Shown piece by piece: positions 1 through 11,574 of a stretch of 64,000 nucleotides of DNA. The number at the start of each line of letters is the position of its first letter. Positions within the stretch are counted from its first letter, which is position 1. Under the pieces are notes generated by a model. The model saw only the letters and a program-made list of their open reading frames with translations, had not been told where the DNA came from and did no database searches. The DNA is from Warburgia ugandensis (Eukaryota > Streptophyta > Magnoliopsida > Canellales > Canellaceae): assembly GCA_035236585.1 (NCBI GenBank), contig CP141137.1, forward strand, positions 8,572,327 through 8,636,326. Direction: 5' to 3'. Made by a program: the position numbers and the translations under genes.

Positions 1-461
1 TACTTAATAATTATGCCTAATACAAAAATATTTTAGTTTGCTAATGTACAACTTTAGGTGCATAAATTACATATCTATTTTCTCCTAGGATTTCTTTGTT
101 TATATTAATAGAGGCTATTAGATGGATGGCTTAGATTGTTGGATAAATTAGATTATTTAGTTGAGGTAGCCCATTTGAGAAATATTTCTTTCCTCTTATG
201 ATTTTATTTTATTTTTTGGTACAGTGAAGAGTCATGAGCAAACTACTTATAGCCTATCCTAATTCCTAAATCTACTACCCAATAAGGGAAAAATGCCATC
301 TTTAACCTCTGACCAAGGAGAGGTGTTATGTAGGGCTGAGCAAATGTCTCGCTACTTCCGGGAAACCCAAATTTTTATCCCAAACTCTAATCATATTGTT
401 TCATGATTCGTGGCCTGTCCTAAACTGAATAAAGGAGGAGGGTTACCAGCTGGCATAAAAA
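1..461. other. AT-rich intergenic DNA, no gene seen
   Basis: No reading frame or RNA gene is recognisable. Around 87-165 there is a stretch (TTTCTTTGTTTATATTAATA followed by TATTAGATGGATGGCTT) that resembles the diverged repeats near 6057-6260 and 6513-6690, so part of this segment is an old dispersed repeat. Confidence 0.5.
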
Positions 462-477
462 CTTCTAGCAAATCCTA

Positions 478-657
478 AAAAAGGGCAGCCCCGGTGCACG
501 AAGCTCCCGCCTATGCGGGGTCCATGGAAGGGGCGGGCCATAATAGCCTAAAGTAGGCAGCCTTACCTTGCATTTTTGCAAGAGGCTGATTCCACGCCTT
601 GAACCCGTGACCTCAAGGTCACATGACTACAACTTTTACCATTGCGCCAAGGCTCCC
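478..657 (-). repeat. Au SINE, full length, with 16-bp target duplication
   Basis: Read on the minus strand this is a complete tRNA-derived Au SINE. The 5' head GGGGAGCCTTGGCGCAA carries the A-box-like part, ACGGGTTCAAGGCGTGG carries the B box, and the 3' end is GGGCTGCCCTT followed by T residues. The perfect direct repeat CTTCTAGCAAATCCTA flanks it at 462-477 and 658-673, the hallmark of LINE-machinery retroposition. Au SINEs were first described in Aegilops and occur widely in flowering plants; the family is recognised here from memory, not from a search. The perfect 16-bp duplication suggests a fairly recent insertion. Confidence 0.93.
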
Positions 658-673
658 CTTCTAGCAAATCCTA

Positions 674-999
674 TAACTTGAATTTAAAGACTAAGATATT
701 CCCTCTGATTAGAGAATTCCTCGTAAGCTACGCACTATATCAAAGCCTGAATGAAGTGGAAAATAAGCAACTACTATGGTGTTCCCCTGTAAGTGATCTA
801 TTGCATCAAATCTTGAATGTAATGAGAAATGGGCAAGGGTTGATAAAGTGTTCCCTCAAAATTGACTTGTTGCATCAGAACCCAGGTGTAATGGAAAGTA
901 GGCACGAGTTCCCATGCCATGCTAAATGTGTAGGTAAATAGACTAGCTCGAGAGAATAAGATTCATATCATCATATGAAATATATGTGCATTAACATGT
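674..999. other. Short spacer, no gene seen
   Basis: This sequence lies between the SINE and the LINE. An open frame running out of the SINE into this spacer has no recognisable product and starts inside SINE sequence, so it is not called. Confidence 0.5.
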
Positions 1000-2615
1000 A
1001 AGATAATGGAGTTAGTAGATACAATGAAATGTAGGAAGTCAACAGAGCTTGTGTCCAAGAAACCAAGTGGAAAGTGGGTATAAGCTATATGTGTAAATAA
1101 GGACAATAATAGAAATGAAATAAGGATATCAATAAAGAATTAAAGGATATAGTTGTAGACGTTAGAAGAACCAGTGATAGAATTTTATTAATAAAACTTA
1201 TTTTAGAAAAGAATATCATAAATGTTATAAGTGCATATGTCTCATAGGTAGGATTAGAAGATAGAATCAATATGATAGGGTAAATGGAGGGCATGGTGTC
1301 ATGGAAAGAAATAAGATAGTGAAATCTATCCTTGATTTTGCTTTAACATATAACCTAGCTCTTGCAAACACATACTTTAAGAAGAGGAAGAAGCCCTTAC
1401 TAATCTTAAAAGTGGATTATATAAAAGTCAGATAGACTTTTTTCTACATAAGAATACTAAAAGATCAATGTGTAAGGTGATACTGAATGAAAACTTAACC
1501 ACACAATGTAAGTTAGTGGTTATAGATATTTACATCAAGAGATGGAAGGAATGAAATAAACTTAATAAGTGTCCAAAAACTAAGTGGTGGAACTTTAAAT
1601 GAGAGAAGATAACATCAACCAGTAGAAGGAAAGTGGAACAATAAAATAGTAGTAAACACCATGTGAACTAATATGGCTAGGTCCATTAAGAAAATGGAAA
1701 AAGATGTTCTAAGATTATTTAAAGGCAAAAGGCAAATAGTAAAGGAAACTTATTGGTGGAGTGAAAAAGTGCAAAAAGTTATTAAAGAGAAATGAGTGTA
1801 TTTTAAAGCATAACCACTAGAAATAATAAAAACCTTGAGCAATATAAGAATGTTAAAGGGGTTACTAAGAGAGTAATAAGTGAGGCTAAACTTAAGATAT
1901 ATGATGATCCTATAATAGATTATGATCAAGAGAACGTGATAAAGATGTGTTCAAACTTAAAAACTAAGAGAACAAAAGAATATGGACTTGGATCATGTTA
2001 AATGCATTAAAAGTGATGACCAAAGTACTAGTAAAAAAATGTGAAAAAGTTACTTTCAAAAATCTCTAAATGACAATTGTCTTAAGAATATATAGATTGA
2101 AATTTTTTTAAACCCAAATAACGTTAGACTATACTAAATATGATCATAGGATCAAAAGAGGCCTTAAAAAAGATAAAATCATAAAAAGTCCTAGGGCATG
2201 ATGGTATACCAATAGAGGTTTGAAAGTATATGAGAGACACTAAAGTAGTTTAGTTGATAAAGTTGTTTAACATGATTATAAAATTAAAGAAAATGCTAGA
2301 CAAATGGAGAAAAAAGCTCCATCTTATTAATACAGAGTTGTACTAATTATCATGTGATCAAACTTATGAGCAATACCATAAGACTTTGTGAAAGAGTAAC
2401 TAAAAAGAGGCTACGACATGATATGAGTGCAAGGAAGTACTAGTTTGGTTACATGCTTGGGAGATCTACCGTGAAAACTATTTTCCTAATTAGACAATTA
2501 ATATGAAAGTATAGGGAGAGGAGGAAGGACCTCCAAATGATCTTTATTGACTTAGAAAAAGCTTATGATGGGTTCCTAGAGAGTCAACATGGTAGGTATT
2601 GGGCAAGAAAGGGGC
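1000..2615 (+). mobile_element. RTE-clade LINE, copy A, endonuclease to mid-RT part
   Basis: Plus-strand translation gives pieces of the plant RTE polyprotein in the right order: start of the AP-endonuclease (around 1003-1100), the D-x-x-HGG-type region near 1270-1340, the segment before RT (1600-1960), and the RT core ending with a match to FIDLEKAYDRVP near 2545-2590. It is colinear with the better preserved copy at 52.57-55.05 kb. Stops and frame changes occur throughout, so it is dead. It is interrupted at about 2615 by a CACTA-like sequence and resumes at about 4705, with roughly 500 bp of the RT-thumb region missing relative to copy E. This is one of the few copies here that keep the endonuclease start. 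Confidence 0.8.
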
Positions 2616-4704
2616 ACTGCTAAACTACAGTATTTTTAAGATAGTAAAAAATATATATTTAAGATGGTTTCAAAACAATCTTCCATCCAACCATCTTAGG
2701 AAAGTGGTTGAAAATAAGACAGTTTTGGAAATTGTCTTACTAAGTTTTTTCTACTTTTTAAGATGGTCTTTAGAAACCATCTTAAAAAAGTTATTTTAAA
2801 GATAGTTTTCTTATAGCCATCTTTAACAGGTTTATATGCAGCTGAATTTCTATTATTATAATATTCATCTATACCTTCACAATCAATATAAAAATTCAAT
2901 ATCCATATTTTTTTGCTATTACAATTTTTTTGCAATATTCCATACTAGCAACATCCACATTCAATATAAAAAATTCAAAGGCATAAAAAAAAACCCTTAA
3001 CAAGTAAAGACTTACATCCACACTTCTCCATATACATCCATTTATTTTCATTTTCTAACATTCCTACATTCAAAGTAAAGACTATCCACACTCCAACATC
3101 CCCTCATACAAATAAAGTAACTACATATGCTTTAAGGAAATAAAAAACATAAGACACATCCATATTCACTATTGAAATAAAGAAAATTGTATTAATAAAT
3201 ATAAAGTTTACATTGAAGAATGCATGTGTTAATAGGATTAAAGTACAGATAAGTCATAGTTGAATTTCATTATATACTTAGCTCATTTACATCTTATTTT
3301 ATCAATATCTACTTGGGAGTAACTTTGCTTCCCTAATCGGGCAGTAGCATTGCCTGTAAGACAACATATTAAACTTGGATTACTACTTATCAATATACTA
3401 TGTACTTAAATATTAATTTATATAGCCAATCCCAAATATTGTGAAAAAATGTATGATGATGACCAATGAAGTGTCATACATTTCTCAACTATTGGACCTT
3501 TACACCATCACATATTAGGGTTTTGTGCATTTTAAAACAAAGTATTCACACTATCAATTTGATTGTACAGCAAAGAAAATATAAAGGTTCAATAAATATA
3601 ATGTTAAATTGTAATTTTATTTTATATAGAGAGCAATTAACTAGGTTTTCTTACCTTGACCTTCTTCCAAGTGATTTGTGGTGAATTCATAATCTTGGTT
3701 AGTTTTACCCATTTATGCCATTCACTTTAAATTTATAATTCAAATGTACTATTTATAAATAAAATATTAGTTACCATTTATTAAACTATTATAATATATG
3801 AAAAGATTAAAAATTTATTAACGATATGCATCATCAAGGTATGAATGTACCCTACATAAGAATAAAAAAATTACATGCCCGCCATGCACATTGAGAGCCA
3901 ATTGCATCCCATAAAACCATATATACAATCATATAAATTACAATTAAAGTTTATAATCCTTAAAATTATATGTGCACAATATAATTTGAAATGACAACTA
4001 GTTAAAACTTATGCACTATTTTAAAGAATAATTATGGCTCGCCCCTTTGAGTAGTGGGAGAACCTTAGTCGAATTTATTGACTCATCTCTCCATCGGTTA
4101 TTGTTCCCTCACTCCACAAATGTCAGTAGGGTCAAGGAATTTGTAAATGCCCTTGACCTCTAATCTCTGCATTTTATAGTACATGAAGCTGTATAAAAGA
4201 AAATTTATTACTTATAATTATTGTTTAATATGTAATGTCAAGGTTCTTAACAATATTTGCATACCCGATATAGGAGACAATTGCATGTATTCCAGTTCAT
4301 CCCATTTACAAACCCATACAAGGTCTTCTCTCATGACAGGTAATTCAATTGCATAATTGGCAAAAAGTTTGGGCTCTATGCATGCATGGGTGATTAACTT
4401 ATTTTCATATTAATGAGCTTGTAAAGGGTCTTCAGGCTTAGAGCTTGTCAAGTCAAACTTTCAATTGATCCCTAAGCTGTTGTTGTTATAAAGAAGCAGA
4501 ATTTATTAATCAATATAAAATTTTTCATTGAAGAAATTTAATTTTGTTATGAAAATAAGCACAAATACTAGTATTAGTTCAATCCTAAGATGTAGGTATT
4601 GTTGAGAAGAAGGTTGGCCCCAATGGCACACATTGGTGAGGAGAAGATCGATCTTTAAGGAAGAATAAATTTTGTTCAATATATATATATATATATATAT
4701 AGGT
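2616..4704. mobile_element. CACTA-like (EnSpm) insertion, partial
   Basis: The sequence begins CACTGCTAAACTACAG right after the interrupted LINE, matching the CACTA-type terminus. It then has four short inverted units in a row between 2630 and 2830, for example TAAGATGGTCTTTAG paired with AACCATCTTA and AAGACAGTTTTGG paired with AATTGTCTT. Such subterminal palindromes are typical of plant CACTA elements. No matching terminus was found near 4700, so the element is truncated or the right part is something else. From 2830 to 4704 no transposase frame is recognisable; a perfect TA microsatellite lies near 4680-4702. Family assignment is inference from the one end plus subterminal repeats. Confidence 0.45.
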
Positions 4705-5215
4705 CAAATGGAGATTTGCCTCTGAAGTTTTGTGTGATAGATGAGAGCTTCTCAAAGTGAAAGGAAAATTTTATAGGATGACTATAAGGACAACCATGCT
4801 CTATTGATCAAAGTGTTGAGCAGTTAAGAAACAACACATACATAGGATGAGTGTAGCCAACATAAGGATGTTGAGATAGATGAAGCAAGATAAGAAAGTA
4901 CAAAATTAGAAATAAAAAATGTTAGAAGAAACTTAGGAGTAGCAATAATAGGTAATAACACGAGGAAGGGTAGACTTAAATAGTTTAGACATGTCCAACA
5001 GAGACCGAAAACATCAATGGTTAGAAAGAATAAGTCTACTCAAGTCGAAGGCTCTAAAAAGCAAGGAAAAAGCCCAAAATGATGTGAATAGAAATGTTGA
5101 TAAAAGATTCAAAAACTTTAGGACTAAATGAAGCCATGATGATTGATAAAAGGGTATGGAGGAACATGATTTGTGTAGTTGAACCATAATTGAGATAAGG
5201 CTTTGATAACAACGA
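4705..5215 (+). mobile_element. RTE-clade LINE, copy A, 3' part
   Basis: This continues copy A after the insertion. It encodes the conserved C-terminal region of plant RTE (counterpart of AIRPA..LY..ECWA, MSVA.MR.LRWM and the FGHVQ motif) with several stops, and ends with the family 3' end TTGAGATAAGGCTTTGATAA near 5180-5210. The other copies here end in GAT/ATC microsatellites; this one has only a degenerate tail. Confidence 0.78.
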
Positions 5216-6056
5216 TGTAAATTCTTGTAGGAAGTCTTATCTCATTGAAATTTCTTTCTTATTTATGTTTCTTCTTTCCTTCTTATTATATTCTTCTTTA
5301 ATATTTACTAGTAACCAAAATGTGCATATACACATGCACATAATGATACACACATTAAGCAAGTATAATGTTTGATAGGGCTGTCCATTTCTATAAAAAA
5401 TCCATTAATATCTTCAATATGGGAGAGAGAAGGGATGACTTTGAGTCTTTGCAAAATGCATTAATAGCTATCATAAAATGAGAAAAAAAATTAAATGTAG
5501 GAAAATAGTATAGCCACCCCTTGTAGTGACCTTACTCTCATTTCCCACTGGGTCTTTGGTGATTTAGACTTAGTTTTGTGGTTTTGTAACATTAAAGTAA
5601 ACATTGTATTAGTAATAAAGTCAACAATTTATAAGTAAAGGGGAGTTTGGTCATTATAGGTGGAGGGAATATCATTTTCATAAATGTTGCTGTTGAAAAT
5701 ATTGCATAATTTTTTATGTTAATCTTTTTTTAATCAAATTCTACAAAATTTTGGATATTAGCAATTAAATTTCATATAAATGATATTTTTCCTTAAGTTT
5801 TAGGTACCCTTACATATTTTAGGTAGTAAAATTTCATTTTTAAAGAAAATAAAAAATTATTTGGTAGGCTACTTTTCATGAACTAGGGTGTTTGGGATGA
5901 GACGAGACAATGATCTTGTTTGGGAAGGGATGGGAAAGAATTTTCATGTCCTAATTTTTCCCAAAAGGGACAATATTTTTCTAATAGCCATTGCAAACCA
6001 TCTAATGCTGACCCATAGTACCATGATGTTTATGACCAATTGCACTAGAAGACTTT

Positions 6057-6690
6057 TAGCTTAAGATTTCTTTGTTTACACTAATATAGATATGTATTTG
6101 TATACATAATACAGAATATTGGATGGATGGCTTTCATCATTAATATGAGCTTCAATTTTTTTATTTACATTATATTTACTTACATTAATATGGACTATTA
6201 AATGTCTGGCATCGATGACTAAGATGAGGTTTGATTACCAATTTGAAAAGGATACAATGTAAAGAGATTTTAGAAAAAGGTGTGAACTAAAAAGAAATAG
6301 AGTTTGTAAATAGATTTTAGAAAAAGGTTGGAAAAAAGAGAGAGATTTAAGGAGTTGGTGGTTGAAAAGGATAACCAAAATTTCTAAGTGCCCAACTAAT
6401 AAGGTAGGATCAAATAAAATAATTAAAATTTTAAATATCTTACATGTCACAAGGAAAAATAGGGTTCTAAGTGCTCACATGAAAGTGTCTTAGGAGAAAG
6501 AGAGATATTTTTCTTACATTGATATAGACTCTTAGATGGTCTGCTTTGATCACTAATATAAGATTCAGATTTCTTTGTTTGCAATAATATAGATATTTAT
6601 TTCTATGTTAATATAGACTATTACATGGACAGATTTGATAATTAAGGTGAGATTTCCTTACCAATTTGAAAATGACATAATTTGATAGAA
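6057..6690 (+). repeat. Diverged tandem repeat pair
   Basis: Two segments, about 6057-6260 and 6513-6690, share GATTTCTTTGTTT, TAATATAGATAT, an ATATAGACTATTA-like phrase and TTACCAATTTGAAAA in the same orientation, separated by about 250 bp of unrelated sequence. A third, weaker relative lies at 87-165. The function is unknown. They are either an old local duplication or copies of an undescribed repeat. Confidence 0.5.
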
Positions 6691-7814
6691 TATGTCAAAG
6701 AGAGAAATTTTAAAGATTCAACTAGGGCCTACTTATGTGAAAAATAAGAATTGAAACTTAATGTTATATTATGAGGATAGCAAAAAGTTAGAAGAAGATA
6801 TGTGAAAATGTTAGCGATGAAAAGATTCTAAAGAATTGTGGCATAAAAAGGAAATAGAGAAAAAAAACATAAAGAACTACATAAAAGGGTGATAAATATA
6901 ACAACAAAAGTGCCATATGGAATAATGGCATAAGAGTGAGCTATCAATTGTGAAGGTCACAAGTTCAAGGCTTGTCAAAGGAGGTGTATGAGTGCATGAC
7001 TCCACCATTTCAAGAAAAAGAAAGTATCATGTGACAAAATAATAAAGAGTTGGGTAAAAAAATTATATTGTTTTAGAACATAGTAGATAGATTCACTACA
7101 ACAAACTCAAATGCCATATTTTTCAGCTTTATTATGTGAAAAGATACTCAAAATAAGAAACTATTCAAGGGCTAGTTTCACTATTATGTGCTAGTACCAA
7201 AGTTTTTTGCCTCCTTAAAATTCTAATGGATTATTATTATCTTCGGACCTACTATGGTTATATAATGCATGTATGCTTTCTGTGAAAGTTTAACACATAG
7301 TTTGAATTAGTTACATTTGGTATATGATCAAGTTTGAGGTATATATTAGTGGGTCATATTCTTTTTTGAATAGGGGGTCCTATTCCTTTTCTTCTTCTTC
7401 TCTTTTGCTTATTCGATTTTTGAATGGGGAATAAACAACCATGAGCTTCTTGAACTGCAACCAACTAGGTACCACAAAAGGGGCTCTTCAATCCCATGTG
7501 TTAGAATTAGCTAGGACTATTAACATTGGAAAAACAAACTAATAATTTTGTCAAAATGAGCAGTATTGAAAATTTTCTAATGGATGGACAATGTTGGATT
7601 ATGTTAATAATAAATGTTGACTTTGTTGAGATCAAAGTGGGGTTGTGCCTTTGGAAAGGTTATGATCAAATGCATGTGAGGACTAAATCTTGTTTGAAAG
7701 GGTTTAGAGATAGTTCTAAAAGCTAATATCTAGGATAAGGCCCACAAGGAATCTAGATGTCAAAGAGAGGGCTGGATATAATTCTATTCTTGATTGTTCT
7801 TGTTCATTTTCAAG

Positions 7815-8020
7815 ATGTTGATTTTTTTTTTATATATAAGCAAAGAATTACAAATTAAATCATCCACTCTCTCACTCTCACTCATACTTCACACACTCTT
7901 CTAAATCTAATCCACATCCAAAGGAAAAAAGCAGTGACTCAAACTTGCAACCAAGTTTAATTTAAGGGAGATGTTGAGTTGTCAACAATCAATTATGCTA
8001 AACATTTGTTGGCTTTTAAG
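7815..8020 (+). repeat. Dispersed repeat, copy 1 (pair at 47.64 kb)
   Basis: This segment shares a long colinear set of words with 47640-47815 in the same orientation: AAGAATTACAAA, ACTCTCTCACTCTCACTCA against ACTCTCACTCACACACACTC, AATCTAATCC, AAGGAAAA, AGTGACTCA, TTAAGGGAGATG and ATTTGTTGGC. Neither copy has coding potential or clear terminal repeats. The family is unknown to me. Confidence 0.6.
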
Positions 8021-8572
8021 ACTTTGAGTTTGAGATCATCCAATATGTCTTGGCAACTTAGATATAAGGATTTGAATTTCCTAATTGAATGTCTCTTTCT
8101 AGTTTGATAGGTAAATGGCGACTCAACCACGTAGTTCTTGGTTGAAAAACAAGGTACTTAACCAACTTAGCTAAGTGCCAAATTGCAAATTAGATTGCAA
8201 ATTTGTAGTGAAAATATTTTAAAAGATTGCAAACAAATATAATGTTGGATTTTTAATTAAATTATTTAATAAAATATATTTGTTAACGTATTTTTCAATA
8301 AAACAAAGTATTTTGAAAAAACTCCTAAAAGAATGCTTTACTTGGGAGTAGACCCCTTCAAGGGAGTCAACTCCCTTAATAATTTCATTTTTTGTAAATG
8401 TGATAGGAATCAACATCCTTTGAGAGAATTGCTGCCTTTTGGAGGAATGAATTACCATGGGAGTCAATTCTTGACACTTTCCACATCATACACACAATAA
8501 ATGTCAACTCTCTTAGTGGCAGTTGACTCACTCAACAAACTTGATTCCTAATGGTGCCTTTTCATGTCAATG

Positions 8573-11569
8573 TGTAATATCCTTAATTTTTAAGATAAAA
8601 ATAGGAAATTATTAAATAAATTAAAATAAAAATTTATAGATGAAATTCTTTCTTGAAAACATAATAATTAGAAAGTTCTCGTCGATACGAATCCAACGCC
8701 ACCAAGAACGCGAGAAACGGAGCTCAAACGAGGGAGTTATGAGCCGTCAAAGTTGTAAGGGCAAAATGGTCTTTTGACAGAAACGTGTTACACAGGGGTC
8801 CAAATTGATAACGGCACCCCTGTCTACACACGTCTCTACCAGTCCGGCGAAATCGCAGGAGAGACGTGGGAAGAGCCGTGTGGGGAAGAGTTTCTCTTCC
8901 CCAAGACTCTAAAACCCTATATCTATGCTCCTCTAGGAGCCAAAACGCTCCACTTTGAGCGTTTTCCATGAATGATACGCAAAACCCTAGACCTGCAAAA
9001 ATCTGAAGTTTCCGGCGAGTGGAGCCCCGGCAACACGAGCAAACCCCGATCAGGCACAAGGTAAGCCTCAAAACCGTGTTTTTTTCTGTATTTATTAATT
9101 AGAAAATTAATTAGGAAAGTATTTAAAAATTAGGAAAAAAATCAGATTTTTGGGGGCTTTGTGCACGCTACTGTTGGAGCGTGATTTCACGGATCAAACC
9201 TTATCCGTTTGAAAATCGCACCGTCCAACTAGTGCACAAGAGACCCAAGAGCATACCCTTTAAATTTGGGAGTGATCCAACGGTGGAATTTCCCAGAAAA
9301 CTCAAAAACCAGTACCTAGGGAGGTTTTTAGGAACTTGGGAAAAATCATTTAAAAACCATGGTTTTTGAGAAAATTAGTGCAAAAGAATGGCATAAATGG
9401 ATTCTAGAGAGAATTCTGAAGAAAATGGCGCAAAAATCACGCAAAACGGAGCTGCAGAGCTCGCCGGAGGCGACCGGAATCCGGTCGTCTTCTCCGGCGT
9501 CGTCAACGGCGTCGGCGCCCTGGCGCTGACGCCAGGACGCACACGGAGACGCACTGAGGACGACGTCATACGACGTCATCGTCGCACGCGTGCGCGGCGC
9601 CGCGCGCGTGCGGGACGGCCTCGGTGGGCTGTCGCGGTGGGACCGGGACGCGGCGCGTCCTGGCGACCGTGACGCACGCCGAAGAAGCACGGCGCGCGTC
9701 CCGTGCGGCGTCTGCGACGCCGTGCGTCTTCGTGCGCCAGAGTACACCGGTGTAAACCGGCGGAAAAGAGGCGCCGCCGGTTTAAACCACCTTATGGTGG
9801 TCCGGCAGGCCCCATTTGAGGGTAGTTTTCACTAAAACTTGATTTTTGGGAGCTAGAGAGGTCCAAATCACGATCCGAAAGAGGCGTTGTGACCGTATTG
9901 ACGACGCGGACCTAGTTTTAACTTAAAAACTTAGAAATGACCACTTTTTATTTAGAAAAATTTTAAAATAGTGATGTGACATGTACAGGTGCACTTGAAT
10001 ATACCAATTAAAGGGAGTTATTGGCAAGCTAGTGATCTCACACTGAGGTAGGTGACGACAACTAATGTTTTGCCTTGATTTTTAAATCGTGTTTAAACAT
10101 AGCATCATGTGTGATTGTGTTTTAAAATGCAATTATTATTTACCGTGGATTTCATGCTACATTGCGTACAGGATGGTTATTCCAAATTGAAATCTTTTTC
10201 TGAATAAACTTATTTCAAATGCTTTTACAAGTATGACGTTAATTTGTTATGCTTACTTAGAGACTTATTTCTTATTATATATATAGAAAATGCATGGATT
10301 TACATGGAAATGAGAATAGAGGCTTATTAGCTGGTCCTTTGATAGGCTAACCCCAGGATGAGGGGCATGTCTTGGGGATTGCAAGCTATAAGTGCTCTTG
10401 AGTTTTAGCATATACATATGATTTCCGTGTTTTATATTTGATGACGGGTGCTCTCGCCCGGTGGGCGTGATGCTAGGGAGGGATAGGGCCGGCCACCCAC
10501 CTTCCGAGATTATGATGTGATGAGTTTGTGATATGATAGACACCTGCCCATAGATGGCATTCGGTAGGGGATTGGTAACATGGATAGTCCACACTACCGG
10601 TCTGAGCCTTGCCATGGGCACAGACCCTAAGTCTCCCGTTATGGTGTCGACGGGTAGCGGCGGTGGTTGATACCCATGGAGGGTTGCCACCGGCAAAGAT
10701 GATGGCCCATATTCTTGTTATGTGTGCATGTATGATGAGCATGGTTATAGATGGTATGCCTGGGTGTGACGACACTCAGAGGTTGACTATGTGTACTCCT
10801 GATCAGGGATGTTCGTGCGATGTGGTGGGACCCATTACCTTAGGGTGCCCTTATTCTTGTTGTATGCTCCATTTATTGATTCATGTCATGTTTTAACTAT
10901 GTGAATTTCATGTTTTAGCATATGGAATAAATTGGCATTTATTTGAACATGGCATTATGATATCACTATTTCCATAAATGTTAGACTTTTCATCAATGTC
11001 GTTCATTATTTCTCGCATTTATTACATTAATTGTCTATGTACCTACACAAGCGATAGCTTCTTTGAGGCATTGCTTTGTTTTGCAATGCCTTAGATCTCG
11101 AGCGCGACACCGGAAAGGAAAAGCGGTTGATAAACCTTGAGAGCTGCTGAAGACTAGTTTCCCTATAGTTTTAGAAAGTAATGTGAGTCATTAGAGTGGA
11201 TTATTATTTGAATTTTATTATAGACTGCATACTTTATATTTGGATGTGATTTAGATCTTTGGACATATATTGGACATTTATATGGGATGTTATGATGGAT
11301 AGACCCTGGGCCATATTATTATTGTCTTTTGGATGTTTATTTGATTTAAAATAAAGGCGCCTATTTATTTGACGTTGATTTATACGCGGATCATTTATTT
11401 GTGTTTAAATTACATGTACGCCATTTTGAGAAAGGAAAAATTAACACCCGGAGTTTTAAGATAGGTTTAGTAAAATGTTAAATAAATCTTTTCTCATGGG
11501 ATCCCAAATGCTCTTATTTAAATTGTCAAAAAAAAAAAAAAATTTGTCTTAAAAATCCGGGGTGTTACA
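8573..11569. mobile_element. Solo LTR, about 3.0 kb, probable Gypsy (chromovirus Tekay/Del-like)
   Basis: The segment begins TGTAATATCC and ends GGGGTGTTACA, so its ends form the short TGT...ACA inverted repeat of LTRs. The 5-bp direct repeat CAATG flanks it exactly, at 8568-8572 and 11570-11574. There is no internal retroelement sequence and no second LTR, so this is a solo LTR left by recombination. The length of 2997 bp and the TGTAAYA/TGTTACA ends fit Tekay/Del-type chromovirus LTRs; this lineage call is inference. It contains a strongly CpG-rich block (about 9440-9760) with two tandem CGACGTCAT units at 9561-9579, and a 9-bp stem hairpin at 11066-11091. The intact target duplication suggests moderate or young age. 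Confidence 0.88.
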
Positions 11570-11574
11570 CAATG

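Larger units (their letters stand above)
5216..8567. other. AT-rich intergenic DNA with diverged repeats, no gene
   Basis: No coding region is supported: short open frames here have no family features. The stretch contains two related repeat units (6057-6260 and 6513-6690) and a dispersed repeat (7815-8020), listed separately. Around 6945-6990 there is a weak tRNA-like phrase (GGTCACAAGTTCAAGGC), but no tRNA fold. Confidence 0.5.

Noticed and set aside
642-941. 99-codon plus-strand frame
   Set aside because: It starts inside the Au SINE with a non-ATG codon and runs into spacer; no recognisable product.
9346-9835. Several overlapping Arg/Ala-rich open frames on both strands
   Set aside because: They arise from the CpG-rich block of the solo LTR, where stops are rare in all frames; no family features.
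10265-10896. Open frames of 95-143 codons on both strands
   Set aside because: They lie wholly inside the solo LTR and overlap each other on opposite strands.
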